From an uncultured Thiothrix sp. (GTDB taxonomy: Bacteria > Pseudomonadota > Gammaproteobacteria > Thiotrichales > Thiotrichaceae): a DNA stretch of 64,000 bases. Location: positions 1 to 64,000 of the forward strand of contig NZ_CALMZC010000037.1 in NCBI RefSeq assembly GCF_937873765.1, in the 5' to 3' direction. Positions 33,792 to 42,669 of this stretch are shown here, piece after piece. A program made the position numbers and the translations under genes. Numbering within the stretch: position 1 is the stretch's first letter; the number at the start of each line of letters is the position of its first letter. The notes beneath the pieces are model-generated. The model searched no databases and was not told where the DNA came from. It worked only from the letters and a program-made list of their open reading frames with translations.

Positions 33792-35069
33792 ATGCAACTG
33801 ATTGAAGATCACGGCTTGCTGCGTTTCTTAACTTGCGGCAGTGTGGATGATGGTAAAAGTACCTTAATTGGACGTTTATTGTTCGATTCTAAAGCGATTC
33901 TTGCGGACACTTTGAGTGCGATTGAGAAAACCTCACTCAAGCGTGGCATGCAAGATGTAGATTTATCACTGCTGACCGATGGCTTACAAGCTGAGCGTGA
34001 ACAGGGCATTACTATTGATGTCGCTTACCGCTACTTCTCGACGGGTACACGCAAATATATTATTGCGGATGCGCCCGGTCATGAGCAGTACACCCGTAAT
34101 ATGGTGACAGCGGCATCAACCGCAAACTTAGCCATCATCTTGATTGATGCACGTAAAGGCGTACAGCCACAAACGCGCCGCCATTCTTATTTAGCGCATT
34201 TGGTCGGAATTCCGCACTTAGTAGTTGCTGTAAATAAAATGGATTTGGTGGATTACAGCCAAGCACGCTTTGAAGAAATTAAGGCGGATTATTTGGCCTT
34301 TGCCGCCCAATTAGGCATTCAAGATGTGCGTTTTATCCCATTATCAGCTCTGAAAGGCGATATGGTGGTGGATCGTAGCGAGAACCTAGTTTGGTACGAT
34401 GGCGATACTTTAATGGAGATTTTGGAAGCTGCTCCGGCTGCGCATACCGAGCATGATGAGCCTTTCCGTTTCCCTGTGCAGTATGTTTGCCGCCCACAAG
34501 ATTCGACTAATCCAGAGCTACATGATTATCGTGGCTTCATGGGGCGGGTTGAGTCCGGTAGCATTAAAGTCGGTGATGCAGTGACGGTATTACCTTCGGG
34601 ACGCACCAGTATCGTGAAGGCGATTGAATTAGGGGGGGAGCCACTGCGGGAAGCGATTACTGAGCAATCAGTGACCCTGCTACTCACCGATGAAATCGAT
34701 ATTTCCCGTGGCGATATGATCGTAAAAACTGATGCCTTACCAACTCAAACTAAGCAAGTTGATGCGACCGTTTGCTGGTTAGCCGAAGCACCTCTAGACC
34801 GTGCCCGTACTTATCTGCTTCGTCACACGACGCGTGAAACCAAAGCGAAAGTAGCTGCGATTGAATGGCGTGTGGATATTAATACGCTAGAGCGTCAAGC
34901 AGCCGAACGCTTGCAGATGAATGATATTGCGCAAGTGAGCTTCAAATTGGCTCAGCCTTTATTGACTGATCCGTATGTAGATAACCGTGGTACAGGTGCT
35001 TTTATTATTATTGATGAAAGTACCAATAATACCGTCGGTGCTGGAATGATCACTAAGTTAGCCGCTTAA
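33792..35069 (+). CDS. cysN: Sulfate adenylyltransferase subunit 1, GTPase
   Basis: A 425-residue EF-Tu-like GTPase that drives CysD. Motifs: GSVDDGKSTLIGRLL (P-loop), DAPGHEQYTRNM, NKMDLVDY, then EF-Tu domains 2 and 3. It ends without a C-terminal APS kinase (CysC) domain, and no cysC or cysH is nearby, so PAPS formation, if present, is encoded elsewhere. Directly abuts cysD and ends at a strong terminator. Confidence 0.96.
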   Translation: MQLIEDHGLLRFLTCGSVDDGKSTLIGRLLFDSKAILADTLSAIEKTSLKRGMQDVDLSLLTDGLQAEREQGITIDVAYRYFSTGTRKYIIADAPGHEQYTRNMVTAASTANLAIILIDARKGVQPQTRRHSYLAHLVGIPHLVVAVNKMDLVDYSQARFEEIKADYLAFAAQLGIQDVRFIPLSALKGDMVVDRSENLVWYDGDTLMEILEAAPAAHTEHDEPFRFPVQYVCRPQDSTNPELHDYRGFMGRVESGSIKVGDAVTVLPSGRTSIVKAIELGGEPLREAITEQSVTLLLTDEIDISRGDMIVKTDALPTQTKQVDATVCWLAEAPLDRARTYLLRHTTRETKAKVAAIEWRVDINTLERQAAERLQMNDIAQVSFKLAQPLLTDPYVDNRGTGAFIIIDESTNNTVGAGMITKLAA

Positions 35070-35093
35070 ACGAGCAGCTTACTTAAGGATGCT

Positions 35094-35123
35094 GAATCGC
35101 CACTGTTGTGGCGATTCGTTTTT
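35094..35123 (+). terminator. Intrinsic terminator of cysDN
   Basis: GAATCGCCA (35094-35102) pairs with TGGCGATTC (35109-35117) around a six-base loop, followed by GTTTTTG. It lies between the convergent cysN and the DUF3108 gene. Confidence 0.88.
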
Positions 35124-35132
35124 GTAGCAGGT

Positions 35133-35834
35133 TTATTGAGCTTGATACTTAGTCAAAATAACTTCAGTCACATTGCCTTCTTCATTATGCTGCATTTTTA
35201 CGGTTAGCTGATTTAATTCAGGGGCGATCCATAAGGTAGTCTGGCGCTCGCCACCATCGCGGTTAATTTGTACTTTTTCGCACTGATATTGCCCGAAAGG
35301 GGTTTCGACAGTTTCCTTGCCTAAACGTTGAAACTGGTAATTTTTTAATTTGCCGCGCTCAGTCACATTGTATTTAAGTGAGCGATTCGCCGCTAAATCT
35401 TCTCTAACCCATAGTTCAACCACTGCTGGGTCAATCGTTCCCGTGGGGACATTCAAGCTATAGTCTTGACCGTTGAGATTGCCTTTTACTTGATTAGGAT
35501 TGGTGAAGCTATATTGATCGATTTTAGATTTACGCCGACTTTTATGCTGATAGAGATACTGCTGAGTTTGTAATTTATTGCCTTGTTTAACACCAATACT
35601 GCGCTCAGTTAAGACATCGCCGCTTAATAAAGCGGCCATGCCATTGGCTTTGGTTTGCTTGAGGAAGGTATAGCCATTGTTGCTATAACTCAAAGTTACA
35701 GTGGTATCGCCCACGGTTAAACCAGAATTGGACACACTGTAGCTGGCTTGATAAGCCTTCAAAGCCGCTACAGCCGGCAAGCTCACAAGGCTCAAGAAAC
35801 CCGCTAGTGCGCAAACACCTGCTTGTTTAAACAT
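35133..35834 (-). CDS. DUF3108 periplasmic protein
   Basis: A 233-residue exported protein with a signal peptide (about residues 1-24, ending PAVAAL). The mature part is beta-rich with the DUF3108 pattern: YQASYSVSNSGLTVGDTTVTL, then repeated strands and QFQRLGKETVETPFGQYQCEKV near the C-terminus. Function in the family is not established; it is usually an envelope protein. It stands alone and is divergent from the btuB riboswitch region. Confidence 0.85.
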   Translation of the reverse strand: MFKQAGVCALAGFLSLVSLPAVAALKAYQASYSVSNSGLTVGDTTVTLSYSNNGYTFLKQTKANGMAALLSGDVLTERSIGVKQGNKLQTQQYLYQHKSRRKSKIDQYSFTNPNQVKGNLNGQDYSLNVPTGTIDPAVVELWVREDLAANRSLKYNVTERGKLKNYQFQRLGKETVETPFGQYQCEKVQINRDGGERQTTLWIAPELNQLTVKMQHNEEGNVTEVILTKYQAQ

Positions 35835-36023
35835 ACTACATATCCTGTATTTGTAATTGTGTTTACTTAGATAATTTGACCGAAGCTCTAAGGCTCAGTT
35901 CAAATGAGACCTTTTTAACTTAGCATGCATAGCAGCCCTCTTCATGATCCTTGAAGAATTATCTGGTTTTACCGTCGAATCACCCTGTAAATCTAAAAGC
36001 AGCACACTTAGGTGCAAAGCCGT

Positions 36024-36052
36024 TTGACAGTCCGTGAGCAATCACGTAACGT
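36024..36052 (+). promoter_or_regulatory. Sigma70-like promoter of the btuB leader
   Basis: TTGACA (36024-36029), a 17-base spacer and TAACGT (36047-36052) would start transcription near 36059, right at the 5' end of the riboswitch. The rest of 35835-36023 carries an extra AGGTGC motif (36010-36015) and otherwise no recognised feature. Confidence 0.5.
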
Positions 36053-36061
36053 CCAGCGCGT

Positions 36062-36217
36062 CTAGGTGCACTTTTTGAAGTGTTAAACGGGAAGCTGGTA
36101 TAAGCCAGCGCTGCCCCCGCAACGGTCAGTAAGCTTGCTGCTATACGCCACTGTGCTTAATGCATGGGAAGGTGCAGTATTCGACATACAGTCACTTACA
36201 AGCCCGGATACCGGCCT
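36062..36217 (+). ncRNA. Cobalamin riboswitch
   Basis: The leader has the conserved B12 aptamer pieces in order: AGGTGC, ACGGGAAGCTGGT with the pairing partner AGCCAGCGCTG, CCCCGCAAC, and the B12 box AGCCCGGATACCGGCC (36201-36216). It ends about 80 bases before the btuB start. Bound adenosylcobalamin should lower btuB expression, probably by hiding the ribosome site. An apparent reading frame through it is not coding. Confidence 0.93.
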
Positions 36218-36296
36218 AGCTCGTGTGGTGACTGCAACTGCATGTCATTTTTCCCAAGCAGCTACGCGGTGGGCGTGGCAAATAGGAATTCATATT

Positions 36297-38165
36297 ATGA
36301 AAACCTCTATTCTGGCTGTATTAGGCAGTGTGAGCCTAAGCGTAGTCTCTTTCCCTAGTTTCGTCTGGGCTGAACCAGCCAATAATGAAATTGAAATCAT
36401 CATCACCGCCGGGCGTAAAGCACAAACCGCTGATGAAAATTTAGCACCTGTTACCATAATCACCCGCCAAGAAATCGAGCAAACCCAAGCTAGTAGTATT
36501 GCGGAAGTCTTAGAGCAAACCCCCGGTTTATCTTTAACCAGCAGCGGTTATATGGGTAAACAAACTTCAGTCCATTTGCGTGGTACGAATGACAACCATG
36601 TTTTAGTGCTCATCGATGGGGTGAAGGTAGGATCGGCAACTTTAGGCACTACACCCCTTGAGTTGTTTCCTTTAGCTCAAGTAGAGCGCATTGAAATCGT
36701 GCGTGGACCACGTTCTAGTCTGTATGGCTCTGAAGCGATCGGTGGTGTTATTCAGATCTTTACTCGTAAAGGTAGCGGCAGCAAAGGCATTCAGCCCCAA
36801 GCTTCAGCTTCCTACGGTAGCTTCAATACTGCAAAAGCTAGTGCAGGGATTGGTAGTGGTTCGGGCGAGGGGGCTTGGTTCAATCTAAACGTAGCAACCG
36901 AGCGCACGGATGGGATTAATGCGCAGGATTTCTACACGACTTATTTGCCGGATTTCTCCACTGCTAAAGTTTATGAGTCGGATAAAGATGGCTATAAAAA
37001 CAATAACTTCTCATTACGGGCAGGTAATCGCTTTGAAAATGGGATGCGTGCCGAAGCAGGGGTGATGCAAGCTCAAGGTGAAAGTGATTTTGATGGCCAG
37101 TATCAAAACGAAAACCGCTTTAAGCAGCAAGTCACCCACGGCAAATTCAGTGCCCCTATAGGTTCAAGTACGACAGTAACGACGCAACTTGGGCATTCAC
37201 TTGATAAGCAAGATAGTTATAAAGATAGCGTCTTCCAAGAGCGCTTCCAGACCAAGCGCAGCAGTGCCACACTACAAGCCGATATGCAATTAGGAGCAGC
37301 GGGTAATGTGACTACAGGTTTAGATCAAATTAAAGATACAGTCAGTGGCACGACCGACTATGCTGTCACCTCACGCAAAAACACGGGTTTATTTGCGAGT
37401 TACCAACTCACTGTAGGTGACAATAAATTCGATATTTCTGCTCGCCAAGACGACAATGAGCAGTTTGGCAAAAAAGTCACGGGTGGCATTGCCTTGGCCC
37501 ATGAGTTTTCAGAAGGTTTGCGGGCAACGGCTTCTTATGGCACGGCTTTTAAAGCGCCTACTTTTAATGACCTGTATTATCCTTTCAGTGGTAATGCCGA
37601 TTTAAAACCAGAAAATAGCAAAAATCTAGAGTTGGGGATCACAGGACGTTTAGCCCGTGGTGAGTGGGCAATTGCTGCTTTCCAAAACAAGATTGATGAT
37701 TTAATTCAATGGCGTGATACGGGTGCTGGTATTTGGAAACCAATGAACGTGGCTGCTGCGAAAATTAATGGCTTAGAACTATCCGCCGCCCAGCGGTTAG
37801 GTGATTGGCAAGTTTCAGGTAATGCCACCTTCCAACAGCCAGAAGTAGCCAGTGGCGAGCAAGCGGGTGATTTATTGATTAACCGCCCCAAGCAAATTTT
37901 TAATCTGGATGCAGAGCGTCAATTAGGGCGCATATCCGTAGGGGCTGCGATCCATGCTGAGGGACGTCGTTATAATGATACGGCTAACCTCGAAGCTTTA
38001 GCGGGTTTTGGTACTTTAGATTTACGTGCGAAATATGCACTTAATCGTGATTTAGCCGTCAGTGCAAAACTAGCTAATGTCTTAGATAAAGATTATGAAC
38101 TACGCAAGGGTTATAACCAGCCCGGTGTAAATGGGATGCTGACGTTGGAGTATCAGCCGAAGTAA
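36297..38165 (+). CDS. btuB: TonB-dependent vitamin B12 receptor
   Basis: A 622-residue outer-membrane receptor. ATG 36297 gives a signal peptide (MKTSILAVLGSVSLSVV..., cleaved near PSFVWA). A TonB-box-like EIEIIITA follows, then the plug domain (RGTNDNHVLVLIDGVKVG, RGPRSSLYGSEAIGGVIQIF) and a 22-strand barrel (KPENSKNLELGI, NVLDKDYELRKGYNQPG). The earlier in-frame ATG at 36135 lies in the riboswitch and is rejected. The last residue is Lys rather than the usual aromatic. Confidence 0.95.
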   Translation: MKTSILAVLGSVSLSVVSFPSFVWAEPANNEIEIIITAGRKAQTADENLAPVTIITRQEIEQTQASSIAEVLEQTPGLSLTSSGYMGKQTSVHLRGTNDNHVLVLIDGVKVGSATLGTTPLELFPLAQVERIEIVRGPRSSLYGSEAIGGVIQIFTRKGSGSKGIQPQASASYGSFNTAKASAGIGSGSGEGAWFNLNVATERTDGINAQDFYTTYLPDFSTAKVYESDKDGYKNNNFSLRAGNRFENGMRAEAGVMQAQGESDFDGQYQNENRFKQQVTHGKFSAPIGSSTTVTTQLGHSLDKQDSYKDSVFQERFQTKRSSATLQADMQLGAAGNVTTGLDQIKDTVSGTTDYAVTSRKNTGLFASYQLTVGDNKFDISARQDDNEQFGKKVTGGIALAHEFSEGLRATASYGTAFKAPTFNDLYYPFSGNADLKPENSKNLELGITGRLARGEWAIAAFQNKIDDLIQWRDTGAGIWKPMNVAAAKINGLELSAAQRLGDWQVSGNATFQQPEVASGEQAGDLLINRPKQIFNLDAERQLGRISVGAAIHAEGRRYNDTANLEALAGFGTLDLRAKYALNRDLAVSAKLANVLDKDYELRKGYNQPGVNGMLTLEYQPK

Positions 38166-38170
38166 AGAAA

Positions 38171-38198
38171 AAGCGGCGGCATTTAATAGTCGCCGCTT
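38171..38198. terminator. Hairpin between convergent btuB and protease gene
   Basis: AAGCGGCG (38171-38178) pairs with CGCCGCTT (38191-38198) over a 12-base loop. On the minus strand it is followed by TTTTTCTTT, so it is a better terminator for the protease gene than for btuB. Confidence 0.7.
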
Positions 38199-38203
38199 CT
38201 GAA

Positions 38204-40504
38204 CTACTGCTTTAAATCAGTGGCTACCCATACATCAGCAGTAGAGCCACGGGTAAAACTAATTACATCGCTGGCATTGTCACTGGTAAATCGCCCAGCC
38301 TTAATGATTTGATCATAAGGTGAAAACCAAGCATGTGCTTTCTGATTAGTACCGAATTTACCGTCTTCAGCCAGTGCTAGATAAATACCGCCCGTCTCAG
38401 TGGGCAGGTAACTGGCTATATCGTCTTTACCATCAGCATTAAAATCACCTGCTACGAGTTGGCTAACTCCGGTGGCTAAGGTGCTATGCCAAACGGTCGT
38501 AGTCGTGAAGCTAGCACCGGTAGAAAGGCTGACCTTAAGTTCACCATTGCTAAAGCTAAAGCCTAAGTCAGCTTGTTTATCACCATTGAAATCACCAACC
38601 ACGATTTGCTGCACGTTTGAAGGTAATTCACTGCTCCATTGATTCTGAGTTCCAAACGCGTTGCCGCTCGATAAATTCACTAAGATTAAGCGCTTACCAC
38701 GTTTAATAGTAGCCATATCATCCTTACCATCGCCATTAAAGTCTCCGACTAGAGGTATTCCATCTTGAGCAGTTTTCAGGCTAAACCATAAACTAGGCGC
38801 ATCGAAACTAGTGCCATTCGAGAGTGCAACATAGATTTGCCGTAAATGATTATGCGTTAAGCTCACCAAATCTGTTTTGCCATCGCCATTAAAATCACCA
38901 ACTGCAGCTTCTTCATTGCCTAAAGCAAATTGGGTTTTCCATAAAGTTTTGGGTGCTAAGCTCGTTCCAGTCGACAGTGCTACAAAGACTTTATGACTAC
39001 TGTATTGGGCAAAGCTAGCTACATCATCCAAATTATCGCCATTGAAATCACCAATGAATGGAATAGCTTGTTGTGCTACAAAGGATTCATACCATTTACT
39101 GACAGAAGCAAAACCAAATTCTGTTGGACTGACTGTTTTGGGTACTAAGCATTGAGGGTAAGATGTTGCATAAGATTCAACAGTATGGCGCATTTGCTCA
39201 GGTACCCGGGAGGCTTCAATGCCATAAGGATGATTAGTACCAAAACTCATGGAGAGATTTTGTGAGCCGCCACTGACTAAATGACAATAACTCATAATTG
39301 TACCCGGATGCGTGGCGGTGCTACCACCTGTCAGTGAGCCTAGGCCGGGCAAATTCGTGGCTGGTTGGTAGTTTTGGCATGCTCCACCTGCAGTTGCATA
39401 GCAGCAATCAACAGGCAGATTATAACCATGATCAACATCGTAGGCATGGGTGTGAGAACTACCGAAGTTATGGCCTAACTCATGTGCAACGACATAAGCG
39501 TCCCAAACAATAAGGGGGCTGTTAGGTGTAAAACTACCACTCATGCCGCCACTGACGCCATAATCATAAGAACCTTGGCTCGCACCCGCATAAGCAGGCG
39601 CAGTACAAACACTGGCTATAAAGGCAATCCCACCATTCATTGTGTCTTTGCCGCTTAACAAGTGAACTGTGGTACGGGGAACACTAGCACGCTTGGTTAA
39701 GTAATAGGCCTGAAGTTCATAAAGCGCACTATCAGTGCTTAATGCATCCCAAGGATCGGCAGGGCTAGTATATAAGACGATTTCTTTTAGACGTAGGCTA
39801 GTTTTAATTTCGGCTTCATAAATGCTAGAGACATAAGCGATTAGATCAACGACATATTGAGCGGCGGCGCTAGCACTGTTGAATAAAGTGTAAAACTCAT
39901 AATCTGTTTCGATGATTAAATCAGCAGAATAACTTATACCATTGCCAAGTTCAGCGCGGTGTGGTGAACTTAATTTAGCTTTTACCCCAGCTGGTAAGGG
40001 TGGTTTGAACTTGTTAGTCCCATCCACCCCACAACTAAAATCCTTCTGTTTAAAGTCTTGCTCTGGAGCTAAAGCGCGTGCCTTAAACTCCTTGGTCTGC
40101 GCTTTAGAATGCTCGCTCACATAAATTTGCCCATCGAGTTGTACAATAGAGCGCGTCTTGCCATCTGCATCGACCGCCATGAAGGCAGACGAGTTGGCTT
40201 GGTCGGTGATTGCGCCATAGAAATAATGGGTCTGTGGTAGTGCTAGGCTCTGCGTACCCGTCTTGCTTTTCACGGTGATTTTGGTATCTGAGGTGAAAGC
40301 GTGGAATCTTGTTAATTGGAGATTAGCTGTTTTGCTAGGGTCTAAAGGACTTGCAAGTAACTGAGCCTGTTCAGCCTGATAGAGTGCGCTCGCCAAATTG
40401 GCTTGGTTAAAGTTGAGTACTTCAACAGCGAAGAGGGGTTTTGAAATGAGGTTCACTGCCAATGCCCAAAACATTAGACGCAAGAGCGATTTAGCAAAGC
40501 TCAT
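38204..40504 (-). CDS. Secreted reprolysin-like zinc metalloprotease with VCBS/FG-GAP repeats
   Basis: A 766-residue exported protein. It has a signal peptide (residues 1-26), a propeptide-like segment with one Cys (FSCGVDG, about residue 155) that could act as a cysteine switch, and a metzincin domain (about 190-450) with VVAHELGHNFGSSHTH (HExxHxxGxxH zinc site) and the Met-turn TIMSYC. The C-terminal 280 residues carry six FG-GAP/VCBS-like repeats such as GDFNGDGKTDLVS, which bind calcium and often form a propeller used for adhesion. It is transcribed alone. Host-like ADAM (M12B) domains are known in environmental bacteria. Confidence 0.88.
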   Translation of the reverse strand: MSFAKSLLRLMFWALAVNLISKPLFAVEVLNFNQANLASALYQAEQAQLLASPLDPSKTANLQLTRFHAFTSDTKITVKSKTGTQSLALPQTHYFYGAITDQANSSAFMAVDADGKTRSIVQLDGQIYVSEHSKAQTKEFKARALAPEQDFKQKDFSCGVDGTNKFKPPLPAGVKAKLSSPHRAELGNGISYSADLIIETDYEFYTLFNSASAAAQYVVDLIAYVSSIYEAEIKTSLRLKEIVLYTSPADPWDALSTDSALYELQAYYLTKRASVPRTTVHLLSGKDTMNGGIAFIASVCTAPAYAGASQGSYDYGVSGGMSGSFTPNSPLIVWDAYVVAHELGHNFGSSHTHAYDVDHGYNLPVDCCYATAGGACQNYQPATNLPGLGSLTGGSTATHPGTIMSYCHLVSGGSQNLSMSFGTNHPYGIEASRVPEQMRHTVESYATSYPQCLVPKTVSPTEFGFASVSKWYESFVAQQAIPFIGDFNGDNLDDVASFAQYSSHKVFVALSTGTSLAPKTLWKTQFALGNEEAAVGDFNGDGKTDLVSLTHNHLRQIYVALSNGTSFDAPSLWFSLKTAQDGIPLVGDFNGDGKDDMATIKRGKRLILVNLSSGNAFGTQNQWSSELPSNVQQIVVGDFNGDKQADLGFSFSNGELKVSLSTGASFTTTTVWHSTLATGVSQLVAGDFNADGKDDIASYLPTETGGIYLALAEDGKFGTNQKAHAWFSPYDQIIKAGRFTSDNASDVISFTRGSTADVWVATDLKQ

Positions 40505-40652
40505 GAAATATATACCTTTGAAATTTGATAAAGAATTAAGCTCTAATCAATACCTTGAGAGCCGAACCTAACGAGGAGTTGGTTGTAACTTTATCCCTAA
40601 ACTAGCGCTTATGCTAATCTTTCTCATAAGACTTATTTACAGGTAGTGATTC

Positions 40653-41495
40653 ATGCAAGATCAGTTCAAAAAAGCCCAAATATTCTTGAGTTTACACCAG
40701 CAAAATCACACTTTTGTAATGCCTAATGCTTGGGATGCCGGTAGCGCTAAGATGTTAGCCTCAGCAGGTTTTAAAGCAATTGCTACTACCAGTGCAGGTA
40801 TTGCTTTTTCTTTAGGGCGACCCGATAGTGAAAATGCCGTGAGTCGTGATGAAATGTTACAGTCTATTCAAAGGATTGTTCAGGCAGTAAGTTTGCCAGT
40901 AAGTGCTGATTTAGAGGCTGGTTTTGGTCGTACGCCCGAAGTAGTGGCTGAAACCATTCAACTAGCCATTAAAGCAGGAGCCGTGGGTGGAAATATTGAG
41001 GATTTCACCAGTGATAAGCAGAAGCCTTTGTTCGATAGAGCTTTAGCTAGAGACAGGATTCGAGCTGCACGTTTGGCTGCTGATAATTTTAAATGGCCTT
41101 TTGTTTTAACCGCACGTACAGATTGTTATTTAGTGGAGCATGCTAATCCTTTTGCCGAGGCTTTAGAGCGGGCGCAACTGTATTGCGAGGCTGGCGCAGA
41201 TTGTATTTTCGTGCCGGGTGTGAAAGATCTAAACACTATTGAACAGTTAGTAAGGCAGATTCCCAAGCCCCTATCTGTAGTTGTTGGCTTAAAGGGTAGT
41301 CCTTTTAGTGTCCAGCAGTTAGCCAATATTGGTGTGTGTCGGATTACTATTGGTGGGAGTTTAGCGCGTGCTACCTATGCTTTGATTCGTAAAGCTGCTC
41401 AGGAAATGCTGGTGAGCGGACAGTTTTCTTATGCAGAAGAACAGATTCCAGATAGCGAGCTGTGTGAGTTTTTTGCTAAAACTTATGCAACCTAA
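40653..41495 (+). CDS. Isocitrate lyase/PEP mutase superfamily enzyme
   Basis: A 280-residue TIM-barrel enzyme. Motifs are FVMPNAWDAGSAKML, TTSAGIAFSLGRPD, PVSADLEAGFG (metal-binding Asp/Glu), GGNIEDFT and LTARTDCYL. The catalytic Cys loop of isocitrate lyase (KKCGH) is absent, so it belongs to the PEP mutase/oxaloacetate hydrolase-like branch. The true substrate is unknown. It is monocistronic. Confidence 0.88.
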   Translation: MQDQFKKAQIFLSLHQQNHTFVMPNAWDAGSAKMLASAGFKAIATTSAGIAFSLGRPDSENAVSRDEMLQSIQRIVQAVSLPVSADLEAGFGRTPEVVAETIQLAIKAGAVGGNIEDFTSDKQKPLFDRALARDRIRAARLAADNFKWPFVLTARTDCYLVEHANPFAEALERAQLYCEAGADCIFVPGVKDLNTIEQLVRQIPKPLSVVVGLKGSPFSVQQLANIGVCRITIGGSLARATYALIRKAAQEMLVSGQFSYAEEQIPDSELCEFFAKTYAT

Positions 41496-41584
41496 GTGTT
41501 TCCTTATGTCGTCTTATTGAGTAGTTTGTTAGAGGGTGTGCTAAGTTTAGAGGCAAATCATGAACTTCGATAAGGATAATAATA

Positions 41585-42583
41585 ATGTTGATCAAAACTG
41601 CTGATGATAAAAACACTGATTTAGTGCTACTAGAAAAGCTACTCGCTTATCCTAATTTAACGGATATTCAAAAAAAGAATATTGAGCAAGAGTTGCGTTT
41701 TCTAAAAGCAGGGTTGAAAACAGAAGCGGATGTACAGTACTTGATCGACTTCGATTTCAAAGACTCTAAGAATTATGCAGCAATTCATGATCTACGCTTA
41801 GAGGTGAATGGCAGAGTAGCGCAGATTGATCATTTGTTAATTAATCGTACCTTAGACATTTTTGTATTAGAAACCAAGTCATTTCACGCAGGTCTGAAAA
41901 TTAATGATAAGGGTGAGTTCTTGCGATGGAATGACTATAAGAAAACGTTTGAGGGGATGGCGTCACCTATCGAGCAGAATCAACGCCATTTAAAAGTATT
42001 ACAAGAGGTCTTAGAACACCTTGATTTGCCAAAGCGTTTAGGTTTTCGCTTAACGCCAAAGCTCATTCCCGTGGTGCTGGTTTCGCCTAATGCACGCATT
42101 GATCGACCGGCTAAATTCGATACGAGCTCTGTGATTAAAGCGGATAGTATAAAGCGCTATATTATGGAGTTTTATGATGACTCTGCAACTTCAGCTCTCA
42201 AGAATCCTCTCAGTACTTTAAGCGCAGTTTCTCGAATTGTTGCTTCTGACACAGTGGATGATTTGGCTAAAAAACTAGTTGCCTTACATAAGCCCATCCG
42301 TATTGATTACAACGCTAAATTTGATATTCGTGAACCCATGCTAACCAAGTCATCGCAGTTATGCCGTCATTGCAATAGTAGTCACCTGACCGTTTTACAT
42401 GGTAAATACGGTTATTATTTCAAGTGTCAAGATTGCCAAGGCAATATCGCTATAAAACCACAATGTGATCAAGAAAACTGTGTCGCACGGATTCGTAAAG
42501 AAGGAAGTCAGTTTTTCCGTGAATGCACCGCCTGCAAATCTAGTAAATTGTATTTCACTAATACGGCCACAGTACCTGCTTAA
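41585..42583 (+). CDS. NERD-domain nuclease-like protein with zinc ribbons
   Basis: A 332-residue protein. The NERD domain (about residues 40-165) has the PD-(D/E)XK nuclease pattern: GRVAQIDHLLINRTLDIFV (Asp) and LETKSFHAGL (Glu-x-Lys). The C-terminal 75 residues carry topoisomerase-type zinc ribbons with CRHC, CQDC and CTAC pairs. NERD proteins are often linked to DNA processing or defence, but no partner helicase or methylase is next to it. AAGGA precedes ATG 41585. Monocistronic. Confidence 0.85.
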   Translation: MLIKTADDKNTDLVLLEKLLAYPNLTDIQKKNIEQELRFLKAGLKTEADVQYLIDFDFKDSKNYAAIHDLRLEVNGRVAQIDHLLINRTLDIFVLETKSFHAGLKINDKGEFLRWNDYKKTFEGMASPIEQNQRHLKVLQEVLEHLDLPKRLGFRLTPKLIPVVLVSPNARIDRPAKFDTSSVIKADSIKRYIMEFYDDSATSALKNPLSTLSAVSRIVASDTVDDLAKKLVALHKPIRIDYNAKFDIREPMLTKSSQLCRHCNSSHLTVLHGKYGYYFKCQDCQGNIAIKPQCDQENCVARIRKEGSQFFRECTACKSSKLYFTNTATVPA

Positions 42584-42669
42584 TCCTACTCAGCTCATGA
42601 AGGATTCTGCTGCTTGGAGAATATGAAATGTTATACTTCGTAGTCTTAATCCTTAGTTAGCCAAGCACC

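Noticed and set aside
36135..36296. Upstream in-frame extension of btuB from ATG 36135
   Set aside because: The stretch covers the cobalamin riboswitch, encodes no signal peptide at its start and has no ribosome site. ATG 36297 gives a normal export signal.
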